Origin: Fundidesulfovibrio agrisoli
Lineage (GTDB): Bacteria > Desulfobacterota > Desulfovibrionia > Desulfovibrionales > Desulfovibrionaceae
Reading direction: 5' to 3'
NCBI RefSeq assembly: GCF_022808715.1
Contig: NZ_JAKZKX010000002.1
Location: 198,623 to 262,622 of the forward strand
Length of the DNA: 64,000 nucleotides
Shown here: positions 24,622-33,548 of the stretch, piece by piece
Layout of the letters: each line of letters begins with the position of its first letter
How positions within the stretch are numbered: position 1 is the stretch's first letter
Position numbers and translations under genes: made by a program
Notes under the pieces: generated by a model
Databases searched by the model: none
What the model was told of the DNA's origin: nothing
The model's input: the letters and a program-made list of their open reading frames with translations, nothing else

Positions 24622-25600
24622 GGGAGCCTTCCTTGGTTTCTTTGGAAGCCAGTATTTTCTTCGTGCCCTTGAGCAGGGCCGAGGCCGCGCCCGCCAGAGG
24701 AGCCAGCAGCACGGCCCAGGCCAGCGTGTTGGAATCGGCCATGGAATCGGCCACTGAGGCCAGGTGCGGCTTGCCCGGCCCCTTGGCCACGGCCGCGTTC
24801 AGCTTCTCGAAGGGCACGGGCGAATAGTAGATCGTGTTGGTGCCGCCGTTGTCCTCCAGGCCGTAGAGGTAGCCGCCCCGCTCGCTGGCCATGCGCCTGG
24901 CCTGGGCCGCCAGTTCGTCCCTGGGGCCGACGCTCTGCACGGACTGGGGGCAGGCCTCCACGCAGGCCGGGAGCTGGCCCTTGGCCACGCGGTCCTGGCA
25001 GCGGTCGCACTTGAACATCACGCCGTTGCCCGCCATGGTGGGCAGGATGTGCAGATAGAGCCCCACGCCGGATTGCCGCTGGGGGATCTGCCAGGGGCAG
25101 ACGTCGCGGCACTTGGAGCCGCCCAGGCAGATGTCCGGGTCGATCTCCACCGTGCCGCTCTCCCGCTTGGAGGCGGCGCCCCAGGGGCAGAGGTTGGCGC
25201 AGGGCGGGTTCTGACAGTGCATGCAGCGCCTGGGGATGTGGACCTCCTGGCCGTCCACCGTGGCGCTCTGGATGGTGAGCCAGTTGTAGGGGGTCAGGCG
25301 GGTGTCGTCCCCGCGCTTGTCCGAGAAGTCCTCGTTCTTGGTGCCGGGGGGCAGCAGCGTGGGCAGGGGCTTGATCGGCTTGGGGTACCGTTTGCCGTTG
25401 GTTTCGCGGCAGGCCTCCACGCAGGCCCCGCAGCCGATGCACTTGCTCAGGTCCAGCAGGGTTGCGGTCTCGCCGCCTGAGGCGGGCAGGGCCGCCGCGC
25501 GGGCGCGGCCCGGAAACAGGGCTGCGGTTCCGCCCAGGCCGAGCGTCTTCAGGAGCGTTCTGCGCGTGATGCGGCTGTCGGGAGAGATGTGTTTGAGCAT
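24614..25600 (-). CDS. Tat-exported ferredoxin-like subunit with four [4Fe-4S] sites and a C-terminal anchor
   Basis: This 328-residue protein starts with a twin-arginine signal (ITRRTLLKTLGLGGTAALFPG). Four cysteine clusters follow: CIGCGACVEACRE near residue 54, CMHCQNPPCANLCPWG near 126, CLGGSKCRDVCPW near 158, and CDRCQ with CVEACPQS near 198-219. This is the DmsB/HybA type electron-transfer subunit. A C-terminal hydrophobic segment (TLAWAVLLAPLAGAASALL) should anchor it to the membrane facing the periplasm. It is first in the operon and probably carries electrons between the quinone-reactive b subunits and the hemes. The ATG has no well-spaced ribosome site: a G-run sits directly against it. 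Confidence 0.88.
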   Translation of the reverse strand: MLKHISPDSRITRRTLLKTLGLGGTAALFPGRARAAALPASGGETATLLDLSKCIGCGACVEACRETNGKRYPKPIKPLPTLLPPGTKNEDFSDKRGDDTRLTPYNWLTIQSATVDGQEVHIPRRCMHCQNPPCANLCPWGAASKRESGTVEIDPDICLGGSKCRDVCPWQIPQRQSGVGLYLHILPTMAGNGVMFKCDRCQDRVAKGQLPACVEACPQSVQSVGPRDELAAQARRMASERGGYLYGLEDNGGTNTIYYSPVPFEKLNAAVAKGPGKPHLASVADSMADSNTLAWAVLLAPLAGAASALLKGTKKILASKETKEGSHE

Positions 25601-25609
25601 GCCCCCTTA

Positions 25610-25627
25610 GAGCACGGAGCATGCCAA
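25610..25627 (-). promoter_or_regulatory. Candidate sigma-54 promoter for the cytochrome operon
   Basis: On the minus strand TTGGCATG-CTCC-GTGCTC has GG and GC elements exactly 10 bases apart, as in the -24/-12 consensus TGGCACG-N4-TTGCW. It faces the Fe-S gene and lies beside a sigma-54 activator gene. The predicted start falls on the A of the annotated ATG, which would make a leaderless message; this is a weakness of the call. Confidence 0.5.
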
Positions 25628-25657
25628 GTATAACCTGCTAATTTCATGGTGATTATT

Positions 25658-25686
25658 TTGAAGTTGCGTGTGTATGGGCGTATAGT
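25658..25686 (+). promoter_or_regulatory. Sigma-70 promoter for the PAS-sigma54 activator gene
   Basis: TTGAAG, a 17-base spacer and TATAGT, about 30 bases before the start codon of the regulator. Confidence 0.55.
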
Positions 25687-25707
25687 GCATATACATGTGC
25701 ATACACA
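25669..25707. promoter_or_regulatory. Inverted repeat in the divergent regulatory region; candidate activator binding site
   Basis: TGTGTATG at 25669-25676 and CATACACA at 25700-25707 are perfect inverted copies 23 bases apart. A near-palindrome (TGCATATACATGTGCA) lies between them. They overlap the regulator promoter and lie 42-80 bases upstream of the predicted sigma-54 promoter, so they could serve both activation of the operon and autoregulation. Confidence 0.45.
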
Positions 25708-25717
25708 GGTGGTCAAC

Positions 25718-27115
<1,398 letters not shown>

Positions 27116-27131
27116 ACAGGGCAACCTCTCC

Positions 27132-27160
27132 TTGACCGCCATGCATGCGAGGGATATCTC
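27132..27160 (+). promoter_or_regulatory. Possible sigma-70 promoter for the coiled-coil protein gene
   Basis: TTGACC, a 17-base spacer and TATCTC, 29 bases before the start codon. Confidence 0.45.
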
Positions 27161-27188
27161 ATGACAAAATGCAGCCAGGAGTAGAGCC

Positions 27189-27473
27189 ATGCCAGAGCGC
27201 GAAAAATTCCGCGCCCAGATGGAGGAGAAGCTCAGCCATCTGAAGGACCGCATCGAATCCACCAAGGCCAAGGCCGAAACCAAAGGCCAGGATTTCATCA
27301 AGAATTACGAGCAGGACCTGTCCAAACTCGAATCCAAGTACGATCTGGCCCGCTACAAGCTCTCCCTGCTGCGCTCGGGCAGCGCTTCGGCCTGGGGCGA
27401 GCTGCGCGACGGCTTCGAGAAGGCCTACCACGACCTCAAGGACGCCCTGAGCAAGGCCAAGGAAAAGCTCTAG
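27189..27473 (+). CDS. Small coiled-coil protein, 94 aa
   Basis: This highly charged, all-helical protein (MPEREKFRAQMEEKLSHLKDR onward) has a continuous heptad-like pattern over most of its length and no signal peptide, membrane helix or cysteine. AGGAG lies eight bases before the ATG. It has its own promoter-like sequence and a downstream terminator, so it is monocistronic. The function is unknown. Proteins of this kind are often stress or scaffold proteins, but nothing in the sequence decides this. Confidence 0.75.
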   Translation: MPEREKFRAQMEEKLSHLKDRIESTKAKAETKGQDFIKNYEQDLSKLESKYDLARYKLSLLRSGSASAWGELRDGFEKAYHDLKDALSKAKEKL

Positions 27474-27666
27474 GACCGCCCTCTCCGCCGGGCAGGCGGG
27501 ACACGCGGGAGCGCGGCTCGCCTCGAGGATCGGCTTGTGGCGGCTGGTTCCCTGAGGCGCCGCCTGGCTGATTCCCGGCCCCGGCGGATGGTACGCGGCG
27601 CGCTGGCGCGTCGGGCGGCATAACCCTTCTGGCCGGCCCTCTGAGGGTCATCCGCCTGTGACGGAA

Positions 27667-27700
27667 AAAACCGCGATGCGCCGGTGCGCACCGCGGTTTT
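27667..27700. terminator. Bidirectional terminator between convergent small genes
   Basis: AAAACCGCG / CGCGGTTTT outside and TGCGC / GCGCA inside form a nearly perfect 14-bp stem with a CGGT loop. A and T flanks on both sides suit both strands. The 190 bases between 27474 and 27666 are GC-rich with several small hairpins but no supportable gene. Confidence 0.75.
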
Positions 27701-27732
27701 ACGCGTCATGAGGCTGGCAACGGGACAGGCCG

Positions 27733-28230
27733 CTACTTTTTCTTGGGCCTGTTGATGTCGCCCATCTCCAGCAGCAGGCCGTCCGCGCCCAGGGAGAGCG
27801 CCAGGCCCTTGGTCTTGGTGCGCAGCTTGAGCACCACGCCGTTGGAGTTCTCCAGCCAGAGCACGCCCTTGCCGTCTCCGGCTGCGTACCCGGCCCGGGC
27901 CTGGAAGTAGGCTCCGGGGAAGTCTTCGAGTTTCTTGAGGTTGTACACCTCGCCCACCGCCGACACCTTGGATACGCCGAAGCCGCCGACACCCAGGCTG
28001 CCCACCTTGAACACGTGCTTGCGTCCCTTGAAGGTCAGCATGCCGTTGCCGCCGGAAGCGCTCAGGATGAAGCCGCCCTGGCCGAACTCCATGGTCAGCG
28101 TCCCGTCACTGATGGGCGTGCCGCTGGGCCCGGGCTTCTCGGAATTCTGTTGGGCCAGCGCTGGGCTGGCGCCGAGGGCTACAAGCAGGGCGATCACGCC
28201 CAGGAACAATGATAGCGTACGTGACGGCAT
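27733..28230 (-). CDS. Exported protein of unknown function, 165 aa
   Basis: The start at 28230 gives a clear signal peptide (MPSRTLSLFLGVIALLVALGASPALAQQ) with AAGGAG well spaced before the ATG. The mature part is beta-rich with several glycine-paired strands (GGFILSASGGNGMLTFKGRKHVFKVGSLGVGGFGVSK, then GEVYNLKKLEDFPGAYFQARAG) and no cysteines. The pattern faintly recalls EipA/DUF1134 envelope proteins, but I would not assign it. It is probably a periplasmic beta-barrel-like protein. It stands alone, downstream of hemW on the same strand. Confidence 0.75.
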   Translation of the reverse strand: MPSRTLSLFLGVIALLVALGASPALAQQNSEKPGPSGTPISDGTLTMEFGQGGFILSASGGNGMLTFKGRKHVFKVGSLGVGGFGVSKVSAVGEVYNLKKLEDFPGAYFQARAGYAAGDGKGVLWLENSNGVVLKLRTKTKGLALSLGADGLLLEMGDINRPKKK

Positions 28231-28306
28231 ATGCAGCTCCTTGGAAGGTGTTGGTTTCATAGCCACCTTCTGACAGCAACGCGGCATTTGCGCAATCCCG
28301 CCGGCC

Positions 28307-29440
28307 TCAATCGGGAAAGAGAAAACGCCCGATGATGAGGTTGCTCACCAGCATCCCGGGCCTGGTCAGGCGCAGACTGCCGTCGCGGATGCGGATCAGC
28401 CCCTTCTGGCTCAGGGCCCCCAGCAGCTTGCCCTCGGACGCGGCCAGGTCGCGCCCGGTGAGGCGCTTGTAGTCTGAGAGGCGCATGCCCTTGGCGGTCC
28501 GCAGGGCCAGCATGAGCAACTCCCGCGCGCGCACCTCGGGCGTGAGCGCCTCCGCGCCGGAGCCCCAGGCGTTCTTCGCGGCGGCTTGCAGGTAGGCGGC
28601 CACGGTGCGCGGGTTCTCCCAACGCCTGCCCTTGATGGTGGAGACCGCCGAGGGGCCGAGGCCCAGGTAGTCCTTGCCTTCCCAGTAGCCCTGGTTGTGG
28701 CGGGAGAAAAAGCCCATGCGCCCGAAGTTGCTGATTTCGTAGTGCATGTAGCCCATCTCTTCCAGGTAGTCCCCGCCGTTCACGTACATTTTCGAGGCCT
28801 CGCCCTCCCCGGGTTGGGCCAGGTTCCCGGCTTCGGCCTGGGCCGCCAGGGGCGTGCCAGGCTCCAGGGTGAGGCCGTAGGCCGAGATGTGCTCCGGGGC
28901 CAGGCGGACGGCCGCCTTGAGCGTGTCAATCCAGCCCTTGAGGCGCTGACCGGGCAGGCCCCACATGAGGTCCAGCGAGAGATTGGGCACCCCGGCGGCT
29001 CGCAGCCTCTCCACGGCCGCGTGCACGTGCATGGCCGTGTGAGGGCGGCCCAGCGCGGCCAGCAGGTCGTCCTGCAGGGACTGCACGCCAAGCGAGACGC
29101 GGTTCACCCCGGCGGAGCGCCACAGACCGATGAGTTCCTTCTCCACGCAGGATTCGGGGTTGGCCTCGATGGTGAACTCGGCGCCTGGCGAAATGTTAAA
29201 GTTGAACTTGATGGTTTGTGCCAGGCGCTCGAAGGCCCAGGCGGGCAGCAGGCTTGGCGTTCCGCCACCCAGGTAGACCGTTTCAAAGCTGGGATTGCCC
29301 AGGAGCTTGGCGTAGTGGGCCGCCTCCTTGGCCAGGGCCTTGCCCCAGGCCTCCAGGGCGTCCATGTCCATGACCTCGGAGGCGAAGGCGCAGTAGCGGC
29401 ACTTGGAGACGCAGAATGGAACGTGGATGTATAGCAGCAT
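28307..29440 (-). CDS. hemW: Radical SAM heme chaperone HemW (coproporphyrinogen oxidase-like)
   Basis: This 377-residue radical SAM protein starts MLLYIHVPFCVSKCRYCAF, giving the CxxxCxxC cluster motif. ETVYLGGGTPSLLP and EFTIEANPES are the usual HemW segments, and a winged-helix C-terminal domain follows from about residue 300. It lacks the extra residues of a true HemN, so a heme-chaperone role is more likely than oxygen-independent coproporphyrinogen oxidation. The ATG at 29440 fits the family; the longer frame begins in a short tandem repeat. It is the last gene of the rng-queH-GGDEF-hemW group. Heme trafficking suits a cell rich in cytochromes. Confidence 0.9.
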   Translation of the reverse strand: MLLYIHVPFCVSKCRYCAFASEVMDMDALEAWGKALAKEAAHYAKLLGNPSFETVYLGGGTPSLLPAWAFERLAQTIKFNFNISPGAEFTIEANPESCVEKELIGLWRSAGVNRVSLGVQSLQDDLLAALGRPHTAMHVHAAVERLRAAGVPNLSLDLMWGLPGQRLKGWIDTLKAAVRLAPEHISAYGLTLEPGTPLAAQAEAGNLAQPGEGEASKMYVNGGDYLEEMGYMHYEISNFGRMGFFSRHNQGYWEGKDYLGLGPSAVSTIKGRRWENPRTVAAYLQAAAKNAWGSGAEALTPEVRARELLMLALRTAKGMRLSDYKRLTGRDLAASEGKLLGALSQKGLIRIRDGSLRLTRPGMLVSNLIIGRFLFPD

Positions 29441-29465
29441 GAACTCGCATCCGTCTGGCGTGCGG

Positions 29466-29501
29466 CCTGGCCCGCAACCTGGCCCGCAACCTGGCCCCCA
29501 G
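29466..29501. repeat. Three tandem 12-base repeats upstream of hemW
   Basis: CCTGGCCCGCAA occurs twice in tandem, followed by a third copy with changes (CCTGGCCCCCAG). They lie between the GGDEF gene and hemW, outside the chosen hemW start. Confidence 0.7.
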
Positions 29502-29560
29502 CGGGGCACGGGGCGTGGACCGGAGGGGGCTGCCCCGAAAGACCGCTTCGGCCCTGGCCC

Positions 29561-30310
29561 CTAGGCCTGCTTCATGGCGTCGCGGCAGGGGTTGCTGGGG
29601 CTGCGCAGGGCCGCATCCGCTTTCTGGACAACGTCGATCAGCGTGTCCTCCGGGCCCACCGTGGCGACCCCGCAGGTCACCCCCGCCAGCACGGCCGTGT
29701 CCCCGTGGTTGAACTCCAGAGCGGCCAGGTGCGCGCCCATGCGTTCGGCCACGATGCGGGCGGCGCTCTCGTTGGTGTTGGGCAGCAGAAGCAGGAACTC
29801 GGATCCGCTCCAACGCGACACCACGTCGTAGGGGCGCACCGTCAGGGCCGACTCTCTGCCCAGTTTCCTGAGCAGCTGGTCTGCCGCCTCCTGGCCGTGC
29901 CGCTCCCTGATCTCATCCAGGCGGTCGACTCCCACGAGGATCACGGAGAACGGCGTGCTGTTGCGCTGGAAGCGGGAGAACTCCTCCACCATGCGCTCCT
30001 CGATGTGGCGCCGGTTGAAGAGGCCCGTGAGGGCGTCGGTGCGGGTGCCCAGGTCGAACTGGCGGTGGAGCTGGCCCAGGCTGGCCTTGGCGTCGTGCAG
30101 GTCGGTCATGGCCTGCTGCAGGTCGCGCGAGCGCTCCAGCAGGGCGTGCTCCAGCTCCGCGCTGGTCATGAGCAGGCGTTTCTCCGCCCGGACGCGCCTG
30201 CCCCTGTCCAGCCAGAGCCAGACGAGCAGCACTGCCTGGAGGACCAGGAGCCCGATGCCCACGACGACATTGAAGGTGGAGAAACCCCAGACGGATGCTT
30301 CGTTGACCAT
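29561..30310 (-). CDS. Membrane-anchored GGDEF protein with degenerate active site
   Basis: This 249-residue protein has one transmembrane helix (residues 11-34), a coiled-coil linker (about 40-85) and a GGDEF domain. The signature motif reads SGSEF (residues 168-172) instead of GG(D/E)EF, so the metal-binding acid and first glycine are gone and diguanylate cyclase activity is unlikely. The allosteric I-site RxxD (RPYD, 159-162) is intact at the correct five-residue distance. That suggests a c-di-GMP receptor. AAGGAAGG precedes the ATG. The gene starts 40 bases after queH on the same strand. Confidence 0.85.
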   Translation of the reverse strand: MVNEASVWGFSTFNVVVGIGLLVLQAVLLVWLWLDRGRRVRAEKRLLMTSAELEHALLERSRDLQQAMTDLHDAKASLGQLHRQFDLGTRTDALTGLFNRRHIEERMVEEFSRFQRNSTPFSVILVGVDRLDEIRERHGQEAADQLLRKLGRESALTVRPYDVVSRWSGSEFLLLLPNTNESAARIVAERMGAHLAALEFNHGDTAVLAGVTCGVATVGPEDTLIDVVQKADAALRSPSNPCRDAMKQA

Positions 30311-30350
30311 GGCCTGCCTTCCTTGGGGCCGAGCGGCCTGCCTGCCGCGT

Positions 30351-30932
30351 TCAGCTCTGGGTGGCGCAGCGCCCGTCCCGTGCGGCCGGGGCGGGCTTGC
30401 CCAGTTTCTTCCTGTACCGGTCGAACTCGGAATGGATGCATCCGCAATAGGGCTGGCGGTAGAGCCCCCACTCGCGGGAGAGGCGCACGCCCTCGTCCCA
30501 GCCGCCGCGGAAGTCCTCGTAATGGAAGGCCACCCCGTGGGCTGCGGCGGCCTCCTCGCCTGCGGCGCGGATGGCGGCGTGATCCTGGTATTTGCTGTAG
30601 AGCAGCGTGCTGGTGAACGCCTCGCAGCCCAGGGCCCTGGCTTCCCGCGCGGCCCGGTCCAGCCGGAGCGCGTAGCAGCCGGGGCAGCGGGCGGCCTCCC
30701 GGAAGGCGCTCAGGCGCAGGAACAACGCCAGGTCGTACTCGGCGTCGGCGCAGTCCAGCGGGACGTCCAGGCGGGCGCAGACGGCCTCCAGGGCCTCCTT
30801 GCGGCGCAGGTACTCCATGAGGGGGTGGATGTTCGGGTTGTAGTAGAACACCCGGACCCGCTCCCCCCCGCCCGCGAGCGTCTGGAGCACGGTGATTGCG
30901 CAGGGGCCGCAGCAGGCGTGCACCAGGATCAC
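30351..30932 (-). CDS. queH: Epoxyqueuosine reductase QueH
   Basis: This 193-residue protein has the QueH cysteine pattern: HACCGPC at the N-terminus, RCPGCYALRL near residue 82, and YRQPYCGCIHSEFDRYRKK near residue 157. QueH is the cobalamin-independent iron-sulfur enzyme that performs the last step of queuosine synthesis in tRNA, replacing QueG. It starts with GTG four bases after the rng stop, so the two are co-transcribed and probably translationally coupled. Confidence 0.92.
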   Translation of the reverse strand: MILVHACCGPCAITVLQTLAGGGERVRVFYYNPNIHPLMEYLRRKEALEAVCARLDVPLDCADAEYDLALFLRLSAFREAARCPGCYALRLDRAAREARALGCEAFTSTLLYSKYQDHAAIRAAGEEAAAAHGVAFHYEDFRGGWDEGVRLSREWGLYRQPYCGCIHSEFDRYRKKLGKPAPAARDGRCATQS

Positions 30933-30936
30933 GGCG

Positions 30937-32394
30937 CTACTCCGGCAGAATCTGGATGGCCTTTCCGTAGTGCTCTTCCATGGCGCGCAGCCGCTGGCGC
31001 TTGTGGTTGAGCAGGTAGAAGGCCAGTTCCGGCGTTGCCCGGTAGATCACCGCGTCGGCCCCGCCGCCCTTGCGCAGCAGCCTGTAGAGTTCCCGCAGGG
31101 ATTGCAGGGCCTGCCACTCCAGGTTGCGCCGGGTTCCCGAGCCGTGGCAGCAGGGGCACAGCTCCGTGCTCACGGACATGGCCGAGGAGCCCATGCGCTG
31201 CCGCACGATCTCCATCAGGCCGAAGCGCGAGATCTTGCCCACGTCGTGCCGGGCGCGGTCGTTCTTCATGGCCGCCTTCATCACCTTCTCGACCTCGGCC
31301 ACGTGCTTGCGGTCCTTGAGTTCGATGAAGTCGATGACCACCTGCCCGCCGATGTCGCGCAGGCGCAGCTGGTTGGCCACCTCCACGGCGGCCTCCAGGT
31401 TGGTCTTGAGGGCCATTTCCTTGAAGTTGGTCTCTCCGCCGATCTTGCCGGAGTTGACGTCCACGGCGGTGAGGGCCTCGGTGTGGTCGATGACCAGGCG
31501 CCCGCCGGAGGGCAGGGTCACGTCGCGGCCGTGCAGCTGGTCGATCTGCTTGCGCAGGCTGAACCGCTCCCACATGCTGTGGTCGGTGTCGGGGTGCAGC
31601 CTGACCAGGCCCTGCCTGCGCGGGAAGACCAGCGCGGCCATCTCGGTGACGCGCTCGGCGGTCTCCTTGTCGTCCACCCAGACCTCGGCCACGTCGTCGG
31701 TGAGGTAGTCGCGCACGGCGCGGGCGGAGAGGTCGGGCTCCTGGTAGATCATGTTCGGCGTGGAGACGGAGGTGCCCCTGGCGCGGACCTCTTTCCAGAG
31801 GCGCTTCAAGTAGCTGATGTCGCGCTCCAGCGCCGCCTTGGACTGGCCGATGGAGGCCGTGCGCACGATGACGCCGATGCCCTCGTCCAGCTTGACCCCG
31901 GCGGCGATCTCCTTGAGGCGCTTGCGTTCTTCCTCTTCCTCCACCTTGCGGGAGATGCCCTTCTGCTCGCGCCCGGGGGTGAGCACGAAATAACGGCCCG
32001 GCAGCGACAGGTAGGAGGTGACGAAGGCGCCCTTGTTGCCCGTGGGCTCCTTGACCACCTGCACCAGCACTTCCTGCCCCTTCTTGAGCACCTTCTGGAT
32101 GGGGGGATACTTGCCCCGGCGCTCGCCGCTGGGCTCTTCCAGGTAGTATTCGGGGTGGACCTCGTCGATCTGGAGGAACCCGTTGCGCTCGGCCCCGTAA
32201 TTGATGAAGGCCGCCTGCAGCGAGGGATCGACGTTGTGGATCTTGCCTTTGTAGATGTTGCCGCGCGTCTTGGCCTGGTGCGTCATCTCCACGTAGTATT
32301 CCTGGAGAGCGCCGTCCTCAGAGACCGCCACCTCCACTTCCTCGCCGGGAAGCACGGAGATGAACATCTTACGCTTGCGCTTCTTTGTCGCCAT
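30937..32394 (-). CDS. rng: Ribonuclease E/G family protein
   Basis: This 485-residue protein is the size of RNase G. The N-terminal S1 region follows a Lys/Arg start (MATKKRKRKMFISVLPGEE; ARGNIYKGKIHNVDPSLQAAFINYG type segment). The catalytic DNase-I-like domain has LVIDHTEALTAVDVNSGK and VVIDFIELKDRKH, and the zinc-link motif CPCCHGSG lies near residue 405. It processes rRNA and initiates mRNA decay. AGGAGA precedes the ATG. It leads the group rng-queH-GGDEF-hemW, downstream of a radical SAM gene on the same strand. Confidence 0.93.
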   Translation of the reverse strand: MATKKRKRKMFISVLPGEEVEVAVSEDGALQEYYVEMTHQAKTRGNIYKGKIHNVDPSLQAAFINYGAERNGFLQIDEVHPEYYLEEPSGERRGKYPPIQKVLKKGQEVLVQVVKEPTGNKGAFVTSYLSLPGRYFVLTPGREQKGISRKVEEEEERKRLKEIAAGVKLDEGIGVIVRTASIGQSKAALERDISYLKRLWKEVRARGTSVSTPNMIYQEPDLSARAVRDYLTDDVAEVWVDDKETAERVTEMAALVFPRRQGLVRLHPDTDHSMWERFSLRKQIDQLHGRDVTLPSGGRLVIDHTEALTAVDVNSGKIGGETNFKEMALKTNLEAAVEVANQLRLRDIGGQVVIDFIELKDRKHVAEVEKVMKAAMKNDRARHDVGKISRFGLMEIVRQRMGSSAMSVSTELCPCCHGSGTRRNLEWQALQSLRELYRLLRKGGGADAVIYRATPELAFYLLNHKRQRLRAMEEHYGKAIQILPE

Positions 32395-32484
32395 GCGAAA
32401 TTCTCCTACCGCGGGGCCATCTGCGCCGGAATTGTGGCGCGAGGGGTACGGAGCGGCCCTGTGGCGTGGGCCCGGCCCTGCGGA

Positions 32485-33462
32485 TCAGTTTCTGCCACAA
32501 AAATAAAATATGTCGCCCTGGAGCTCGGTAGCCTGCACGAGGCCCCTGCGCAACAACTCGTCCAGCAAATTCCTCAAGGGTTCTTCCGGCAGGCCAAGGG
32601 CCGAAGCGAGACCGGATAAGGTCTGCGGCCGCCTGGCAAGGGAATCGAGCACCCTCATGCTCATGGTATGTAGCCCGTCACCCGTGCTGTTGTCCAGTCC
32701 GGGGGCAAAATGTCGGGCTTTTTCCGGCACTTCCACCTGGCTTGCCGTCAAGGGGCACAGCCGCTGGCGGAAATGCTCCAATGTGGCAGGCGGGGCGGGC
32801 AGGGCCTGGGGGTAGGCGCCGGGGCGGGTCATGGTGGTCACGTCCACCCTGTCCGGGCCCAGTTCGGCGCAGAAGGCGGCCAGGCGCTCCAGGTTCTCCT
32901 CGGAGTCGTTGACGCCCGCAAGCACCAGCACCTCCAGGTACATCCTGCCGGTGAACTCCTGGCGCAGCTGCAAAAGCCCGCGCCGGATGTCCACCATGGA
33001 GACGCCCCCGGCGGGCCGGTTCACGGCGTTGAACTCCAGCGGCACCAGCGCGTCCATGGAGGGCAGCAGGATGTCCGCCTGGCACAGCTCGGCGCGCACC
33101 TGCGGGTCGGAAACCAGGCTGGAGTTGGTCAGCACCGCCACGGGCACGCCGGGAACCAGCTCCCGCACGCCCTCGATGATGCGCCCCATGTCGGAGTTGA
33201 GCGTGGGCTCGCCCATGCCGCCCAGGGTGACCACCTCGAACTCGGGGTGGTCGTGGAAGAGCCAATAGGCCAGCTCGCCCAGCAGCTTGTCCGCGGGGAC
33301 GTAAGGCTTGCGCTTGGTGGTCAGCGCCCTGGTGGCGCCCACCTCGCAGTACAGGCAGTCGAAGGAGCAGATCTTGGCCGAGAGCAGGTCCAGCCCGAGG
33401 GATGCGCCCAGGCGGCCGGAGCGCACCGGCCCGAAGATGAGTCCCGGGTGCTCAACGGACAT
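32485..33462 (-). CDS. Radical SAM protein with C-terminal winged-helix domain
   Basis: This 325-residue protein starts MSVEHPGLIFGPVRSGRLGASLGLDLL with the radical SAM cluster motif CSFDCLYCE near residue 34 (CxxxCxxC). VVTLGGMGEPTLNSDM supplies the GGE-like SAM-binding segment. The last 75 residues look like a winged helix (LDSLARRPQTLSGLASALGLPEEPLRNLLDELLRRG). It belongs to the COG0731-type Fe-S oxidoreductases, which have no settled function. The shorter start is preferred since the 20 extra residues are not family-like. It is divergent from trmI across an 86-base region with a perfect palindrome. Confidence 0.85.
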   Translation of the reverse strand: MSVEHPGLIFGPVRSGRLGASLGLDLLSAKICSFDCLYCEVGATRALTTKRKPYVPADKLLGELAYWLFHDHPEFEVVTLGGMGEPTLNSDMGRIIEGVRELVPGVPVAVLTNSSLVSDPQVRAELCQADILLPSMDALVPLEFNAVNRPAGGVSMVDIRRGLLQLRQEFTGRMYLEVLVLAGVNDSEENLERLAAFCAELGPDRVDVTTMTRPGAYPQALPAPPATLEHFRQRLCPLTASQVEVPEKARHFAPGLDNSTGDGLHTMSMRVLDSLARRPQTLSGLASALGLPEEPLRNLLDELLRRGLVQATELQGDIFYFCGRN

Positions 33463-33503
33463 GGCTAAACCCCGGCTTGACAGGTGGAGCCTGGAGGGAC
33501 ACA

Positions 33504-33522
33504 GTGTCGTGCTCGACGACAC
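33504..33522. promoter_or_regulatory. Perfect palindrome in the radical SAM / trmI divergent region
   Basis: GTGTCGT-GCTCG-ACGACAC, a 7-bp perfect inverted repeat with a 5-base centre, lies 27 bases before the trmI start and downstream of a TTGACA box at 33477. It could be an operator or a leader hairpin. Confidence 0.35.
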
Positions 33523-33548
33523 CGAAGAAAAAAAGGATGCATTCCGGC

